Origin: Gluconobacter sp. Dm-62
Lineage (GTDB): Bacteria > Pseudomonadota > Alphaproteobacteria > Acetobacterales > Acetobacteraceae
Assembly: GCF_018256155.1 (NCBI RefSeq)
Contig: NZ_JAERLY010000002.1
Span: 62,001-126,000, forward strand
Direction of reading: 5' to 3'
DNA length: 64,000 nt
Shown: in pieces, positions 29,173 through 37,936 of the stretch
How the letters are laid out: each line of letters starts with the position of its first letter
How positions within the stretch are numbered: position 1 is the first letter of the stretch
Translations under genes and position numbers: made by a program
The notes under the pieces: generated by a model
What the model was told of the DNA's origin: nothing
Seen by the model: only the letters and a program-made list of their open reading frames with translations
Database searches by the model: none

Positions 29173-30279
29173 ATGAGCTCCTCCCGGTTGTTGCCTCTTC
29201 CGGCCGAACTGAGCGTCATCGTCCCATGTTATAATGAGGTCTCCAACGTGGAGCCGATGGTCGCGGCGTTGGATAAAGCGCTTGCAGGCCGGAAATGGGA
29301 GGTCATTTTCGTTGATGACAGTTCCCCCGACGGGACCGCTGCCGAGGTATCCCGTCTTGCGTGTCTGGACCCCCGGGTCCGTGTGCTGTGCCGGGTTGGC
29401 CGCCGTGGCCTGTCTTCCGCAGTGATCGAAGGTATCCTGTCCTCCAGCGCACCCTATGTTGCAGTTATGGACGGCGACCTTCAGCACGATGAATCCGTTC
29501 TGCGGACAATGCTTGCCGAATTGCAGAATGGTGCTGAAATCGTCGTGGCGAGCCGGCATATAGAGGGTGGAGACAGCGCCGGACTGGCGGGGCACTGGCG
29601 GCACATGCTGTCCGATGCGGGTATCAGGGCCGCGCAGGCCATTATGCCGCATCCGCTAAGCGATCCGATGAGCGGCTTTTTTGCCATGCGACGGGATCTT
29701 TTTGATGCGTTACTCCCGCGGCTGTCTGGAACCGGATTCAAGATTCTGCTTGATCTGGTGATGTCCGCACCACGGTCTGTCCGTATCGTCGAAGTGCCGT
29801 TTGTTTTCAGGCCGCGACTGGCAGGTGAGAGCAAGCTTGACGTTGTTGTCATGCTCCAGTTCGCAACCATGCTACTCGACAAGCTGGCGCATGGCTGGCT
29901 GCCGACACGCTTCATGGCCTTTGCCCTGGTGGGACTGATTGGGGTGGCCGTCAATGTGGCCGTTCTCAATCTGGCCGGAGCCTGTGGGCTGAGCTTCTCG
30001 TGGGCCCAGCTGGCTGGAACGGCTGTCGCTATTCTGACGAATTTTCTGCTCAACAACCGCTTCACCTATCACGACCGCCGCCTGAAAGGGGCGAAGCTCT
30101 GGCGCGGGTTGATGATCTTCATTGCAGTCTGTTCCCTCGGGGCCGTCGCCAATATTGGAATTGCCCGCATGATGCTCGACAGTGCTGGCCATGGGCACTG
30201 GGACCGCTCGTCTGCCGCAGGGGCCGTCATAGGCGTTGTCTGGAATTATGCCGTCTCCTCCACGCTTGTCTGGCGCTGA
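29173..30279 (+). CDS. Family 2 glycosyltransferase with C-terminal GtrA membrane domain
   Basis: Probably transfers a sugar to a polyprenyl phosphate, like dolichol-phosphate mannose synthases. The GT2 domain (about 10-235) has ELSVIVPCYNEVSNVEPM, VDDSSPDGT and the DxD-like MDGDLQHD, then DPMSGFFAMRR. Residues about 240-368 form a four-helix GtrA domain (RFMAFALVGLIGVAVNVAVLN, ILTNFLLNNRFTY). A GT39 enzyme follows immediately, consistent with a two-step lipid-linked sugar transfer to an envelope polymer. The acceptor is unknown. Confidence 0.88.
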   Translation: MSSSRLLPLPAELSVIVPCYNEVSNVEPMVAALDKALAGRKWEVIFVDDSSPDGTAAEVSRLACLDPRVRVLCRVGRRGLSSAVIEGILSSSAPYVAVMDGDLQHDESVLRTMLAELQNGAEIVVASRHIEGGDSAGLAGHWRHMLSDAGIRAAQAIMPHPLSDPMSGFFAMRRDLFDALLPRLSGTGFKILLDLVMSAPRSVRIVEVPFVFRPRLAGESKLDVVVMLQFATMLLDKLAHGWLPTRFMAFALVGLIGVAVNVAVLNLAGACGLSFSWAQLAGTAVAILTNFLLNNRFTYHDRRLKGAKLWRGLMIFIAVCSLGAVANIGIARMMLDSAGHGHWDRSSAAGAVIGVVWNYAVSSTLVWR

Positions 30280-30283
30280 GCCT

Positions 30284-31684
30284 GTGGCTGAAACCACGAG
30301 ACAAATCCTGATTTTCTGGGGGCTTCTTGCAGGACTGACGATCATCCGTCTGGCTCTGGCCGCCAGTGTTCCGCTCACGCCGGACGAAGCCTATTACTGG
30401 GTCTGGTCCCGCAATCTACAGCCTGGCTATCTGGACCATCCGTTCATGGTGGCGCTGTGGATTCGTGCCGGAACATGGCTTGCCGGCGATACACCATTAG
30501 GTGTGCGTTTCCTTGGTCCACTGTCGGTTCTGCCGGGAAGCTGGGCACTCTATCAGGCTGCACGCCGGATGTTGCCGACCCGTTCATGGCCTCAATCGGG
30601 ACTGAATGCCGCGCTTTTGCTGAATGCGACTCTCATGCTGGGGCTGGGTGCAGCCACCATGACGCCGGACACGCCGCTTCTTTTTTTCGTCACGCTGTTT
30701 CTTTACACCCTAAGCCGCGCGATCGACTCTGATCTGACCTCACGCGAGGCCCTCCCGTGGTGGATCGGCTCAGGGGCGCTGCTGGGGTTGGCTTTTGATT
30801 CAAAATATACTGCCGTTCTGATCGGTTTCGGACTGGGCGGCGCAGTCCTCACCACGGACCGTCTGAGACGACAGTCCGGCCCCTGGCTCGCAATTCCAGG
30901 ACTATTCATAGCGATGTCGCCGGTTATCCTGTGGAACGCCAGTCATCACTGGGCCAGTTTTCTCAGACAGGGCGGTCGGACAGGAGACTGGCATCCGGCA
31001 CGGGCTGTTCAGTTCATGGGCGAGTTGCTGGGTGGTCAGATCGGACTGGCCACGCCTCTTATTTTCATCCTGTTCGCGGCAGGACTCTGGGCCTGCGTGA
31101 AGAGCAACCGGCTTCTGGCATGGCTGGCTCTGGTCCCGGCGATCGTATTTGTTACCCATGCCTTTGGTGATCGGGTGCAACCCAACTGGCCCGCCGTGAT
31201 TTATCCCGTCTTCGCCCTGGTGGCTCTTGAGACAGGCTGGCGCGTCCGCTGGCCTGTGGTTAGCGGCTTTGCCCTGACGCTCATTGTCTGTATTCAGGCT
31301 ATATTCTCGCCTCTGCATCTCGTGCCCCATCGTGACCCGGTGCTGCGTCTGACCGGAGGCTGGGAAACATTTTCACGGCAACTCGCTTTGAAGGCCAGGG
31401 CAGAGGGGGCAACAGCTCTGGCTGTGGAAGATTATGCTCTGGCCGCCCGGCTGGCATTTACGCAGAAAATCCTGCCCGTTATCGGAACAGATCCCCGCTG
31501 GTCTCTGTTCCGTCTTCACGCTGCATCTTCACAAAAAGCGATGGTTGTCGAAGAGCAGCGGCATGGTGCATTTTCCGGAAATACCGATATTTTGTGTCGG
31601 GAAGTTCGGGATCAGGCCGTCCGCTGCTACGTCTTCGGCATCCGAGAATCTGTTACGGGTGTGCAGCTGCCGGACCGTTCTTAA
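30284..31684 (+). CDS. GT39-type glycosyltransferase (ArnT/PMT-like integral membrane protein)
   Basis: Integral membrane enzyme that would use a lipid-linked sugar on the outer face of the inner membrane. LTPDEAYYWVWSRNL, with the catalytic-type Asp-Glu, and GYLDHPFMVALWIR are family hallmarks, followed by about ten hydrophobic segments. The start is unsure. GTG 30284 (VAETTRQ) is chosen because the upstream in-frame codons (ATG 30248, TTG 30236) overlap the previous gene. None has a good SD, so translational coupling is likely. Together with the GT2-GtrA gene it suggests modification of LPS or another surface glycan. Confidence 0.85.
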   Translation: MAETTRQILIFWGLLAGLTIIRLALAASVPLTPDEAYYWVWSRNLQPGYLDHPFMVALWIRAGTWLAGDTPLGVRFLGPLSVLPGSWALYQAARRMLPTRSWPQSGLNAALLLNATLMLGLGAATMTPDTPLLFFVTLFLYTLSRAIDSDLTSREALPWWIGSGALLGLAFDSKYTAVLIGFGLGGAVLTTDRLRRQSGPWLAIPGLFIAMSPVILWNASHHWASFLRQGGRTGDWHPARAVQFMGELLGGQIGLATPLIFILFAAGLWACVKSNRLLAWLALVPAIVFVTHAFGDRVQPNWPAVIYPVFALVALETGWRVRWPVVSGFALTLIVCIQAIFSPLHLVPHRDPVLRLTGGWETFSRQLALKARAEGATALAVEDYALAARLAFTQKILPVIGTDPRWSLFRLHAASSQKAMVVEEQRHGAFSGNTDILCREVRDQAVRCYVFGIRESVTGVQLPDRS

Positions 31685-31734
31685 ACCTCTCCTTAACAAT
31701 GTGCCTGCCATACTGGGAACACTCAGGAGGCGGG

Positions 31735-32670
31735 ATGTCCAACCAGAACGGCAAAGAAGCTCGAAAGATCATCATCAAGCGGTTTGATGTTGTTGAAGGT
31801 GGTCATCACGGCGGGGCCTGGAAAATCGCTTACGCCGATTTTGTAACGGCCATGATGGCGTTCTTTCTGGTCATGTGGCTCATCAATGCCACGACGGAAG
31901 AGCAGCGTAAGGGTATCGCCAATTTTTTCAATCCGATGGCTGTCTGGAAGGATATGCCTCCGCCGGTGGACAACGTCCTCCCAGCTGCGCCGGAACCAGT
32001 GTCTCTGGAGACAAAAGCTGTCGCCCTGAAACCTGGGAAAGATCAGTACGGAAAACCGTCTCAGGGGGCCGCGCGCTCTCAGCAGGCGAAGGACCAGAGC
32101 CCTTCCAGTGTTCATACGGCGCAGATCGTTGTTCTGCATGACAGCCAGATTCAACCCGGTGAGCCCCCTGTCACGCCTGCCACCGAGAAAGCCGAGCAGG
32201 AAGCCAGAGCTGCTGCGGCTCAAAAAATCCAGGCTCTTATCAGCAATACGCCCGAACTGGCGGATGTCCATTCTCAGGTCTCGGTTACGGTCGGCGATGA
32301 CGGATTGCATGTCCAGATCGCAGATTCCGAGCATCAGCCGATGTTTGCCATGGGGCAGTCTTCGCCCAATCCGCATGCGATCCAGTTGATCAGGGCAGTC
32401 GTGCCCTATCTCGAAAAACTGCACGGCAAACTGTCCATTGCCGGATATACCGACGCCGCCCCCTATCGCCCCGGACAACTGAGCAACTGGAGCCTGTCGA
32501 GCGCACGCGCGGTTGCCGTGCGGGATCTCGTTGTTCAGAGCGGCTTTCCGGATGGGCGCCTGAAGTCCGTCAGCGGATATGCAGACCGGAATCTCTTCGA
32601 TCCCACTCAGCCTCTCGATCCCCGGAACCGTCGCATCGTTCTGGTGCTGTCGCCCGATATTTCTCAATAA
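31735..32670 (+). CDS. motB: Flagellar motor stator protein MotB
   Basis: Stator subunit that anchors MotA to peptidoglycan and carries the proton-channel Asp. ATG 31735 has CAGGAGG just upstream. The N-terminus is basic with the GGHHGGAWKIAYADF motif; the channel Asp is residue 35, in the single membrane helix FVTAMMAFFLVMWLI. An Ala/Gln/Pro-rich linker follows, then an OmpA-like peptidoglycan-binding domain (LSIAGYTDAAPY, NWSLSSARA, NRRIVLVLSP). 311 residues. The order is motB before motA, with no other flagellar gene in the window. Confidence 0.95.
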   Translation: MSNQNGKEARKIIIKRFDVVEGGHHGGAWKIAYADFVTAMMAFFLVMWLINATTEEQRKGIANFFNPMAVWKDMPPPVDNVLPAAPEPVSLETKAVALKPGKDQYGKPSQGAARSQQAKDQSPSSVHTAQIVVLHDSQIQPGEPPVTPATEKAEQEARAAAAQKIQALISNTPELADVHSQVSVTVGDDGLHVQIADSEHQPMFAMGQSSPNPHAIQLIRAVVPYLEKLHGKLSIAGYTDAAPYRPGQLSNWSLSSARAVAVRDLVVQSGFPDGRLKSVSGYADRNLFDPTQPLDPRNRRIVLVLSPDISQ

Positions 32671-32696
32671 ATTCAAGTCAGTCAGGAAATTTTCGG

Positions 32697-33563
32697 ATGT
32701 TCATCATTATCGGTCTGGTTGTTGTTCTGGGCTGTGTCTTCGGATCGTTCGTGGCATCCGGCGGGGCCATTGGGCCTCTTGTCTCTTCAATGCCCTTCGA
32801 GCTTCTCACTATTTTGGGCGCGGCGGTGGGCACCTTTCTGATGGCCAATTCCATGGCCGCCGTGAAGCATCTTCCCGGAGGGCTTAAGAAGGCCATGAAA
32901 GGCTCGCAGTATGCCCGCTCAGATTATGTCGACCTGCTGAGCCTGCTCTTTCACATCGCGAAGCTGGCCTCTTCCAAGGGCTTCATGGCACTTGAATCTC
33001 ATATTGAGGACCCGCAAGGCAGCACGGTTTTCGGGGCTTTTCCAAAAATCCGTGATAATTCGCATGTTTGCTCATTCATCTGCGACTATTTGCGTATGGC
33101 GGGTATGAACGCGACTGACCCCTATCAGATGGACGAAGTGATGGGGAACGAACTCAAGAAAAATATGCGCGAGGAAATGCATCTCCCTCACGCCCTACAG
33201 TCCATTTCCGATGCATTGCCCGCTCTGGGGATCGTGGCTGCGGTTCTGGGTGTGATCAAGACGATGGCATCTATCAGCAAGCCTCCCATTATTCTGGGTG
33301 AAATGATTGCTGGTGCTCTGGTCGGCACATTCCTAGGTATTCTTCTTGCTTACGGAATTGTGGCTCCAATCGCCAGCAGGCTGGGAGGGGTCGTTGAGGA
33401 AGAGTCCTCTTATCTCGATCTGGTTCGCTCCGTGATCGTAGCGCATCTTCAGGGGAATGCCCCTCAGGTCAGCGTCGAGATTGGTCGCAAGAGCATTCCT
33501 TCTGATCTGATGCCAAGCTTTCAGGAAGTCGAGGAAGCGGTCAGCGCAGCTGCTGTGGCTTGA
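32697..33563 (+). CDS. motA: Flagellar motor stator protein MotA
   Basis: Polytopic inner-membrane stator subunit that interacts with FliG. The 288 residues start FIIIGLVVVLGCVFGSFVASGG and have four membrane segments. A cytoplasmic loop contains charged residues (AKLASSKGFMALE), and the second membrane pair has LPALGIVAAVLGVIKTM and IAGALVGTFLGILLAYGIVAP. It is 26 nt after motB, so co-expressed. The stator is placed next to glycosyltransferase genes rather than a flagellar cluster. Confidence 0.95.
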   Translation: MFIIIGLVVVLGCVFGSFVASGGAIGPLVSSMPFELLTILGAAVGTFLMANSMAAVKHLPGGLKKAMKGSQYARSDYVDLLSLLFHIAKLASSKGFMALESHIEDPQGSTVFGAFPKIRDNSHVCSFICDYLRMAGMNATDPYQMDEVMGNELKKNMREEMHLPHALQSISDALPALGIVAAVLGVIKTMASISKPPIILGEMIAGALVGTFLGILLAYGIVAPIASRLGGVVEEESSYLDLVRSVIVAHLQGNAPQVSVEIGRKSIPSDLMPSFQEVEEAVSAAAVA

Positions 33564-33575
33564 TTGGCCGAGTGT

Positions 33576-33608
33576 CTTTACGATGCCGATATTGTCGGTA
33601 TCGTAAAG
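33576..33608 (+). promoter_or_regulatory. Hairpin covering the Shine-Dalgarno of the prolyl oligopeptidase gene
   Basis: CTTTACGATGCCGAT (33576-33590) pairs with GTCGGTATCGTAAAG (33594-33608) as a 15-bp stem with two G-U pairs and a 3-nt loop. The only SD-like run before ATG 33616 is AAAGG at 33605-33609, inside the 3' arm. It may be a motA terminator (no T run follows) and/or an RNA switch limiting translation of the next gene. Confidence 0.55.
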
Positions 33609-33615
33609 GCTTTCC

Positions 33616-35733
33616 ATGTTTCCTGTTCTTGCGAGAGCATTGTGCCTATCCCTCTCTATCCTGCCGCTGGCAGCCTATGGAGGTACACTCTCTCTTCCGT
33701 CTCCTGTTGAACTGAGCCAGACGGACGGTGCCAAGGCGCTGGGCTGGGTGAGGGCACAGAACGCCCATACCGAAGCAGCGCTCACTTCTGATCCCCGCTA
33801 TACGCCTCTCTATCAGAAAATCCTGAAAGCTCAGCAGTCTCCGGCACGTCTTGCGGTTCCTACACAGCAGGGTGGAGAGATCTGGAATTTCTGGCAGGAC
33901 GAAGTCCATGTCCGCGGAATCTGGCGCAGTTCCTCGGTAACATCCTTCAATTCCGGCCATCCGGTATGGCAGACACGTTTCGATCTCGATGCGCTGGCCC
34001 GTACCGAGCATGCCAACTGGGTCATGGAAGGTCTGGACTGTCTCAGTCCACAGGATCGCTTTTGCCTCATGTCCCTGTCTCAGGCGGGAGAAGACGCGCA
34101 TGTGGTCCGGGAATACGACACGCAGACAAACTCTTTCGTAAAAGACGGGTTTGCTCTGCCATCAGGAAAACAGACTGCCATCTGGGTTGATGCCAACACC
34201 CTGCTGGTTTCGCGCGACTGGGGAACAGACGATGCTGGACTGACCCACTCAGGCTATCCCTATTCGGTCCGGCTTTTGCGTCGTGGGCATCCTTTGGCTC
34301 AGGCTGTTGAAATCTATCGCGGACAGACCACGGATATGGATGTCTCTCCAGAATGTCTGCGCGATGAAAAAGGAGAGCAGCTTTTTCTCATCAGTCGCCA
34401 TCGGGATTTCTTTCATACGGAACTCAGTCTCTTCAATCCTGAAACGCGGCAACTGACCCGCCTGCCTCTGCCGGAAAAATATGACAGCCTGTCCTATATG
34501 GATGGCCAACTGGTGCTGCATCTTCTGCAGGACTGGGCTCTGCCGGGGCAGACATTTCATGCGGACAGCATTGTCGCGCTGGACCTGAAAAATCCTGCCG
34601 CTCCTCAGCTTGTCCTGTCTCCTACGTCCCGTCAGACCATTGGGGATGGTATGGGGGAGGCTCTGGCCGTGACCCGGGACGGTCTCGTGGTTGTCCTGTA
34701 TGATAACGTCCAGCCGGTTCTGAAACTTTTTCGCCATGCTGAGAACGGTTCATGGACCTCGCGTTCCATTTCACTCCCAAAGAACATGGCAGCAGAAATT
34801 GTCTCGTCAGATCCGAAGCTTGCTCAGGCATATCTTCAGCTTGAAGGGTTTATTCAGCCGCCACAGCTCTGGAGCCTGAATACGGCGGAGCAGACTGCCC
34901 GGCCCCTGTATCGTCAGCCGGATTTATTCGATGCGTCCAATATGGTCGTGGAGCAGATGTCGGCCAGCAGTTCGGATGGTACGGCCATTCCCTATTTCAT
35001 CGTTCATGCCAGAAACTGGCAGAAGAATGGCGCCCGCCCGACGTTGATGACGGCCTATGGCGGCTTCGGTCTGTCCTATCTGCCCGTCTATCATCCGGAT
35101 CTGGGTATTACATGGTTTGATCGTGGTGGGGTTTACGTGATGGCCAACATCCGCGGAGGCGGAGAGTTTGGCCCGGCATGGCACGAAGTTGCCCGTCGGG
35201 AGGGGCGGCAGAAAGCCTATGACGATTTTGCAGCTGTCGCCCGGGACGTGATAGGGCGCCATATCACGTCCCCACAGCATCTGGGGCTGCGGGGGAGGTC
35301 TAATGGGGGGCTTCTGGCTGGTGTTGAGTTCACCCAGCACCCCGAGCTGTGGAACGCTGCCATCATCGGAGTGCCGCTTCTGGATATGATGAATTACGAG
35401 CAGATGGCGGCAGGAGCATCCTGGGCTGCTGAGTATGGCAGTATCTCGGAGCCGGGACCGCGCGCATTCTGGGAGAAGATGTCGCCTTTGCAGAGCCTGA
35501 AAGCAGGCGTGTCGTATCCGGAGCCATTTATTTTCACGTCAACACGTGACGATCGCGTCGGCCCGATTCACGCGCGCCGCTTCGCTGCCCGGCTCGAAAC
35601 CCTGAAACTTCCTTTCCTGTATTATGAGGATGTGGAAGGTGGCCACGCTGGCACGGTCAATGCGGCGGAGGTCGCGCATGAGCGGGCTCTGGAAGCCATC
35701 TATCTCAGCCATCGACTGATGGATACGCAGTAA
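33616..35733 (+). CDS. Prolyl oligopeptidase family serine peptidase (S9A)
   Basis: Probable exported oligopeptidase cleaving after proline. A signal peptide is likely (LARALCLSLSILPLAAYGG, about 1-23). A seven-bladed propeller region follows (about 70-420), then the hydrolase domain with YGGFG, ANIRGGGEFG, the nucleophile in GRSNGG (Ser562), the acid in TRDDRVGP (Asp645/646) and His677 in EGGHAGT. 705 residues fit the family. It starts 52 nt after motA behind a strong hairpin that hides the SD, so its expression may be kept separate from motAB. Confidence 0.92.
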   Translation: MFPVLARALCLSLSILPLAAYGGTLSLPSPVELSQTDGAKALGWVRAQNAHTEAALTSDPRYTPLYQKILKAQQSPARLAVPTQQGGEIWNFWQDEVHVRGIWRSSSVTSFNSGHPVWQTRFDLDALARTEHANWVMEGLDCLSPQDRFCLMSLSQAGEDAHVVREYDTQTNSFVKDGFALPSGKQTAIWVDANTLLVSRDWGTDDAGLTHSGYPYSVRLLRRGHPLAQAVEIYRGQTTDMDVSPECLRDEKGEQLFLISRHRDFFHTELSLFNPETRQLTRLPLPEKYDSLSYMDGQLVLHLLQDWALPGQTFHADSIVALDLKNPAAPQLVLSPTSRQTIGDGMGEALAVTRDGLVVVLYDNVQPVLKLFRHAENGSWTSRSISLPKNMAAEIVSSDPKLAQAYLQLEGFIQPPQLWSLNTAEQTARPLYRQPDLFDASNMVVEQMSASSSDGTAIPYFIVHARNWQKNGARPTLMTAYGGFGLSYLPVYHPDLGITWFDRGGVYVMANIRGGGEFGPAWHEVARREGRQKAYDDFAAVARDVIGRHITSPQHLGLRGRSNGGLLAGVEFTQHPELWNAAIIGVPLLDMMNYEQMAAGASWAAEYGSISEPGPRAFWEKMSPLQSLKAGVSYPEPFIFTSTRDDRVGPIHARRFAARLETLKLPFLYYEDVEGGHAGTVNAAEVAHERALEAIYLSHRLMDTQ

Positions 35734-35792
35734 GCTGCACCGTCCCCCTGTCCGCAGATGGCGGGCAGGGGAGTCAGCAGGAATGCAGGCAC

Positions 35793-35829
35793 AAAAAAAG
35801 CCGCGATCCCGAGGGACGCGGCTTTTTTT
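35793..35829. terminator. Bidirectional Rho-independent terminator between the peptidase gene and rpsU
   Basis: Seven As, GCCGCG and CCC (35793-35810) pair with GGG, GCGGC and seven Ts (35813-35829) apart from a small internal bulge. T runs follow the stem on both strands, so it can serve the + strand peptidase gene and the minus-strand rpsU. Confidence 0.85.
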
Positions 35830-35850
35830 CCGTTCGGAGGACGGGAAAGC

Positions 35851-36054
35851 TTAGAAGCCTTCACGCTCCAGACGCTTACGCTCCATCTTGCGGGCGCGAC
35901 GAACAGCTTCAGCTGCTTCGCGGGCGCGCTTTTCGGAGGGCTTTTCGAAGTGGCGACGCAGCTTCATTTCACGAAACACGCCTTCGCGCTGCATCTTCTT
36001 CTTGAGCGCCTTAAGCGCCTGGTCAACATTGTTGTCACGAACGAGAACCTGCAC
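35851..36054 (-). CDS. rpsU: 30S ribosomal protein S21
   Basis: Small basic ribosomal protein bS21, near the anti-Shine-Dalgarno end of 16S rRNA. The 67 residues read [22 protein letters not shown], then [18 protein letters not shown] and an Arg/Lys-rich tail, all typical. The start is GTG at 36054 with AAGGAG on the complement at 36067-36072. It stands alone, with the bidirectional terminator downstream and def divergent. Confidence 0.96.
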
Positions 36055-36243
36055 GGTGCCGTCAACTCCTTATGGGCCCGCTCTTCAGCGCCACCCGTGA
36101 TATGGCAATCCAACTAAGGATGGTGCCCTTAACACATCTTTTGCGGGGAACGCAATTCATTCAGGGGCGCTTGAATGGATTCTTCCCAACGCGCACTCTG
36201 GGTCGACCGGACGCTACCACCCGTTTGAAGGACAGATGATTTC

Positions 36244-36756
36244 ATGGCCCTGCTCAAGATCGCCCGCATGGGTAACCCCGTCCTGCATCAGGAGGCACAG
36301 ACTGTTTCCGACCCGAAGGCCCCGGAAATCCAGTCTCTCATTGCAGACATGCTGGAAACAATGGCGGATGCGCGGGGGGCGGGGCTTGCAGCTCCCCAGG
36401 TCCATCAATCTGTGCGGATCTTTGTCTATCATGTTCCCACGAACCGTGTGGCGAATCCCGAGGAGGCATTGCTGCCCCGTGTTCTGATCAATCCTGAAAT
36501 TACCCCTGTCGGGGACGAGATGATGATCTGCAGCGAGGGTTGCCTGTCGATTCCGGGGCTGCGGGCCGATGTGCCACGGTATGCCGCGGTGCGATACTCC
36601 GGCGTGAACGAGAACGGCGAGGCGGTTGAGGGTGAGGCGACAGGCTTTCACGCCAATGTCCTGCAGCATGAAAACGATCATCTGAATGGCATTCTTTATC
36701 CACAGCGCATCACGGCTTTCGATCGCTTTGGATATGTAGAGGAAATTCTTCGGTGA
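36244..36756 (+). CDS. def: Peptide deformylase
   Basis: Metalloenzyme removing the formyl group from new proteins at the ribosome. All three active-site motifs are intact in 170 residues: GAGLAAPQ, EGCLSIPG (metal-ligand Cys) and QHENDHL (two His ligands and the catalytic Glu). In the region between, HVPTNRVANPEEALLP, the loop is slightly long. The TGA stop overlaps the GTG of the MarR gene, starting a chain of overlapping regulatory genes rather than the usual def-fmt pair. Confidence 0.96.
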   Translation: MALLKIARMGNPVLHQEAQTVSDPKAPEIQSLIADMLETMADARGAGLAAPQVHQSVRIFVYHVPTNRVANPEEALLPRVLINPEITPVGDEMMICSEGCLSIPGLRADVPRYAAVRYSGVNENGEAVEGEATGFHANVLQHENDHLNGILYPQRITAFDRFGYVEEILR

Positions 36757-37241
36757 CTTCCCGCCTCATGGATGTGCCGTCATCTGCCACTGCACATCTC
36801 TATCTTCGCGAAGACCGTATCCGTCAGTCTTATGAAGCCATGATGCTGGCCTGGCGAACCCTGAACGCCGACTGTGAAATACTTTTGCGTGAAAGAGGGC
36901 TGGGACCGGCGCATCACCGCATTCTCTTTCTGACGGCTGCTCACCCTGGGATCACGCCTGGTACCCTGCTTAACAGCCTCGGCATTACCAAGCAGTCTCT
37001 CGGCCGGGCTTTGGGAGACCTGCGGGAGCGCAGGTTGCTTGTGCAGGAAGAAGATCGCCACGATCGACGCAAACGCCCTCTGCGCCTGACTGAGGCCGGG
37101 GAGGCACTTGAGCGTGAACTCTTCCTTATGATCCGCGAAGTCATGACCCGGGCTTATCGTGAAGCTGGCATGACGGCAGTTGAAGGTTTCAGGCGTGTTC
37201 TCACACCCCTTCAGGCTCCTGCAGGGACCCCAGTTCGATGA
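36753..37241 (+). CDS. MarR family transcriptional regulator
   Basis: The 162 residues from GTG 36753 fold as a winged helix: LYLREDRIRQSYEAMMLAWRTLNADCE dimer helix, GPAHHRILFLTAAHPGITPGTLLNSLGITKQSLGRALGDLRERRL recognition region, DRHDRRKRPLRLTEAG wing. It overlaps def by 4 nt and the response regulator by 4 nt, so all four genes are probably one transcript. The ligand is unknown. A role as a modulator of the two-component system is only suggested by position. Confidence 0.88.
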   Translation: MTSRLMDVPSSATAHLYLREDRIRQSYEAMMLAWRTLNADCEILLRERGLGPAHHRILFLTAAHPGITPGTLLNSLGITKQSLGRALGDLRERRLLVQEEDRHDRRKRPLRLTEAGEALERELFLMIREVMTRAYREAGMTAVEGFRRVLTPLQAPAGTPVR

Positions 37242-37936
37242 GCGATGAACATATTCTGGTCGTCGATGACGACCCCCGGCTTTTGCGACTGCTCCAGCGT
37301 TACCTGTCTGAAAATGGGTATCGTGTCAGTACGGCGCTGGATGCGCTGAGTGCACGTGAAGTCTTGCAGCGTATCCAGCCTGACGCACTCGTTCTCGACG
37401 TCACCATGCCAGGTGAGGATGGGCTCTCCCTGACGAACAGCCTGCGCAGGGATGGCCTGTCGCTCCCGATCCTGCTTCTGACTGCGCGCGGTGAGCCCGC
37501 GGATCGAATTGGCGGCCTTGAAGCCGGTGCGGACGACTATCTGGGCAAGCCTTTCGAGCCCCGCGAACTTCTGCTTCGTCTGCGGGCGCATTTGCGCAGG
37601 GTGGTGCCCTCGTTGCCGGTGATTGATGAAGTTCCCGACATCCTGCGTCTGGGGGAGCTGGAATTTGACGTCAAACGCGGACTTCTCAGTGGACCGCAGG
37701 GACCAGTGCATCTGACGGGTGGGGAATCTGCTCTTCTGGGGGTTCTGACCAGCCAGCCAGGAACGGTTCTTTCCCGGGAAGCAATCGCCAAGGCACTTGA
37801 GATGGACGAGATCGGTGAGCGTGCCGTTGACGTTCAGGTCACACGCCTGCGTCGCCGGATCGAAGCTGATCCCAAGGAACCCCGTTTCCTTCATACTGTC
37901 CGTGGGAAGGGCTATGTTCTCAAACCAGGACGCTGA
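37238..37936 (+). CDS. OmpR-type response regulator
   Basis: The 232 residues have a receiver domain (about 4-118) with the acidic pocket DDD at 10-12, phospho-acceptor Asp54 (VLDVTMPGEDG), the TAR switch Thr and the LGKPFEP lysine. A winged-helix DNA-binding domain (about 145-232) ends RFLHTVRGKGYVL. Start ATG 37238 overlaps the MarR stop. Its partner kinase overlaps it by 23 nt. The similarity is to the OmpR/EnvZ subfamily; the stimulus is not evident. Confidence 0.93.
   Translation: MSDEHILVVDDDPRLLRLLQRYLSENGYRVSTALDALSAREVLQRIQPDALVLDVTMPGEDGLSLTNSLRRDGLSLPILLLTARGEPADRIGGLEAGADDYLGKPFEPRELLLRLRAHLRRVVPSLPVIDEVPDILRLGELEFDVKRGLLSGPQGPVHLTGGESALLGVLTSQPGTVLSREAIAKALEMDEIGERAVDVQVTRLRRRIEADPKEPRFLHTVRGKGYVLKPGR

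Noticed and set aside
31723-32676. A 317-codon minus-strand frame opposite motB
   Set aside because: motB has all expected residues and a strong SD; the antisense product is of low similarity to anything.
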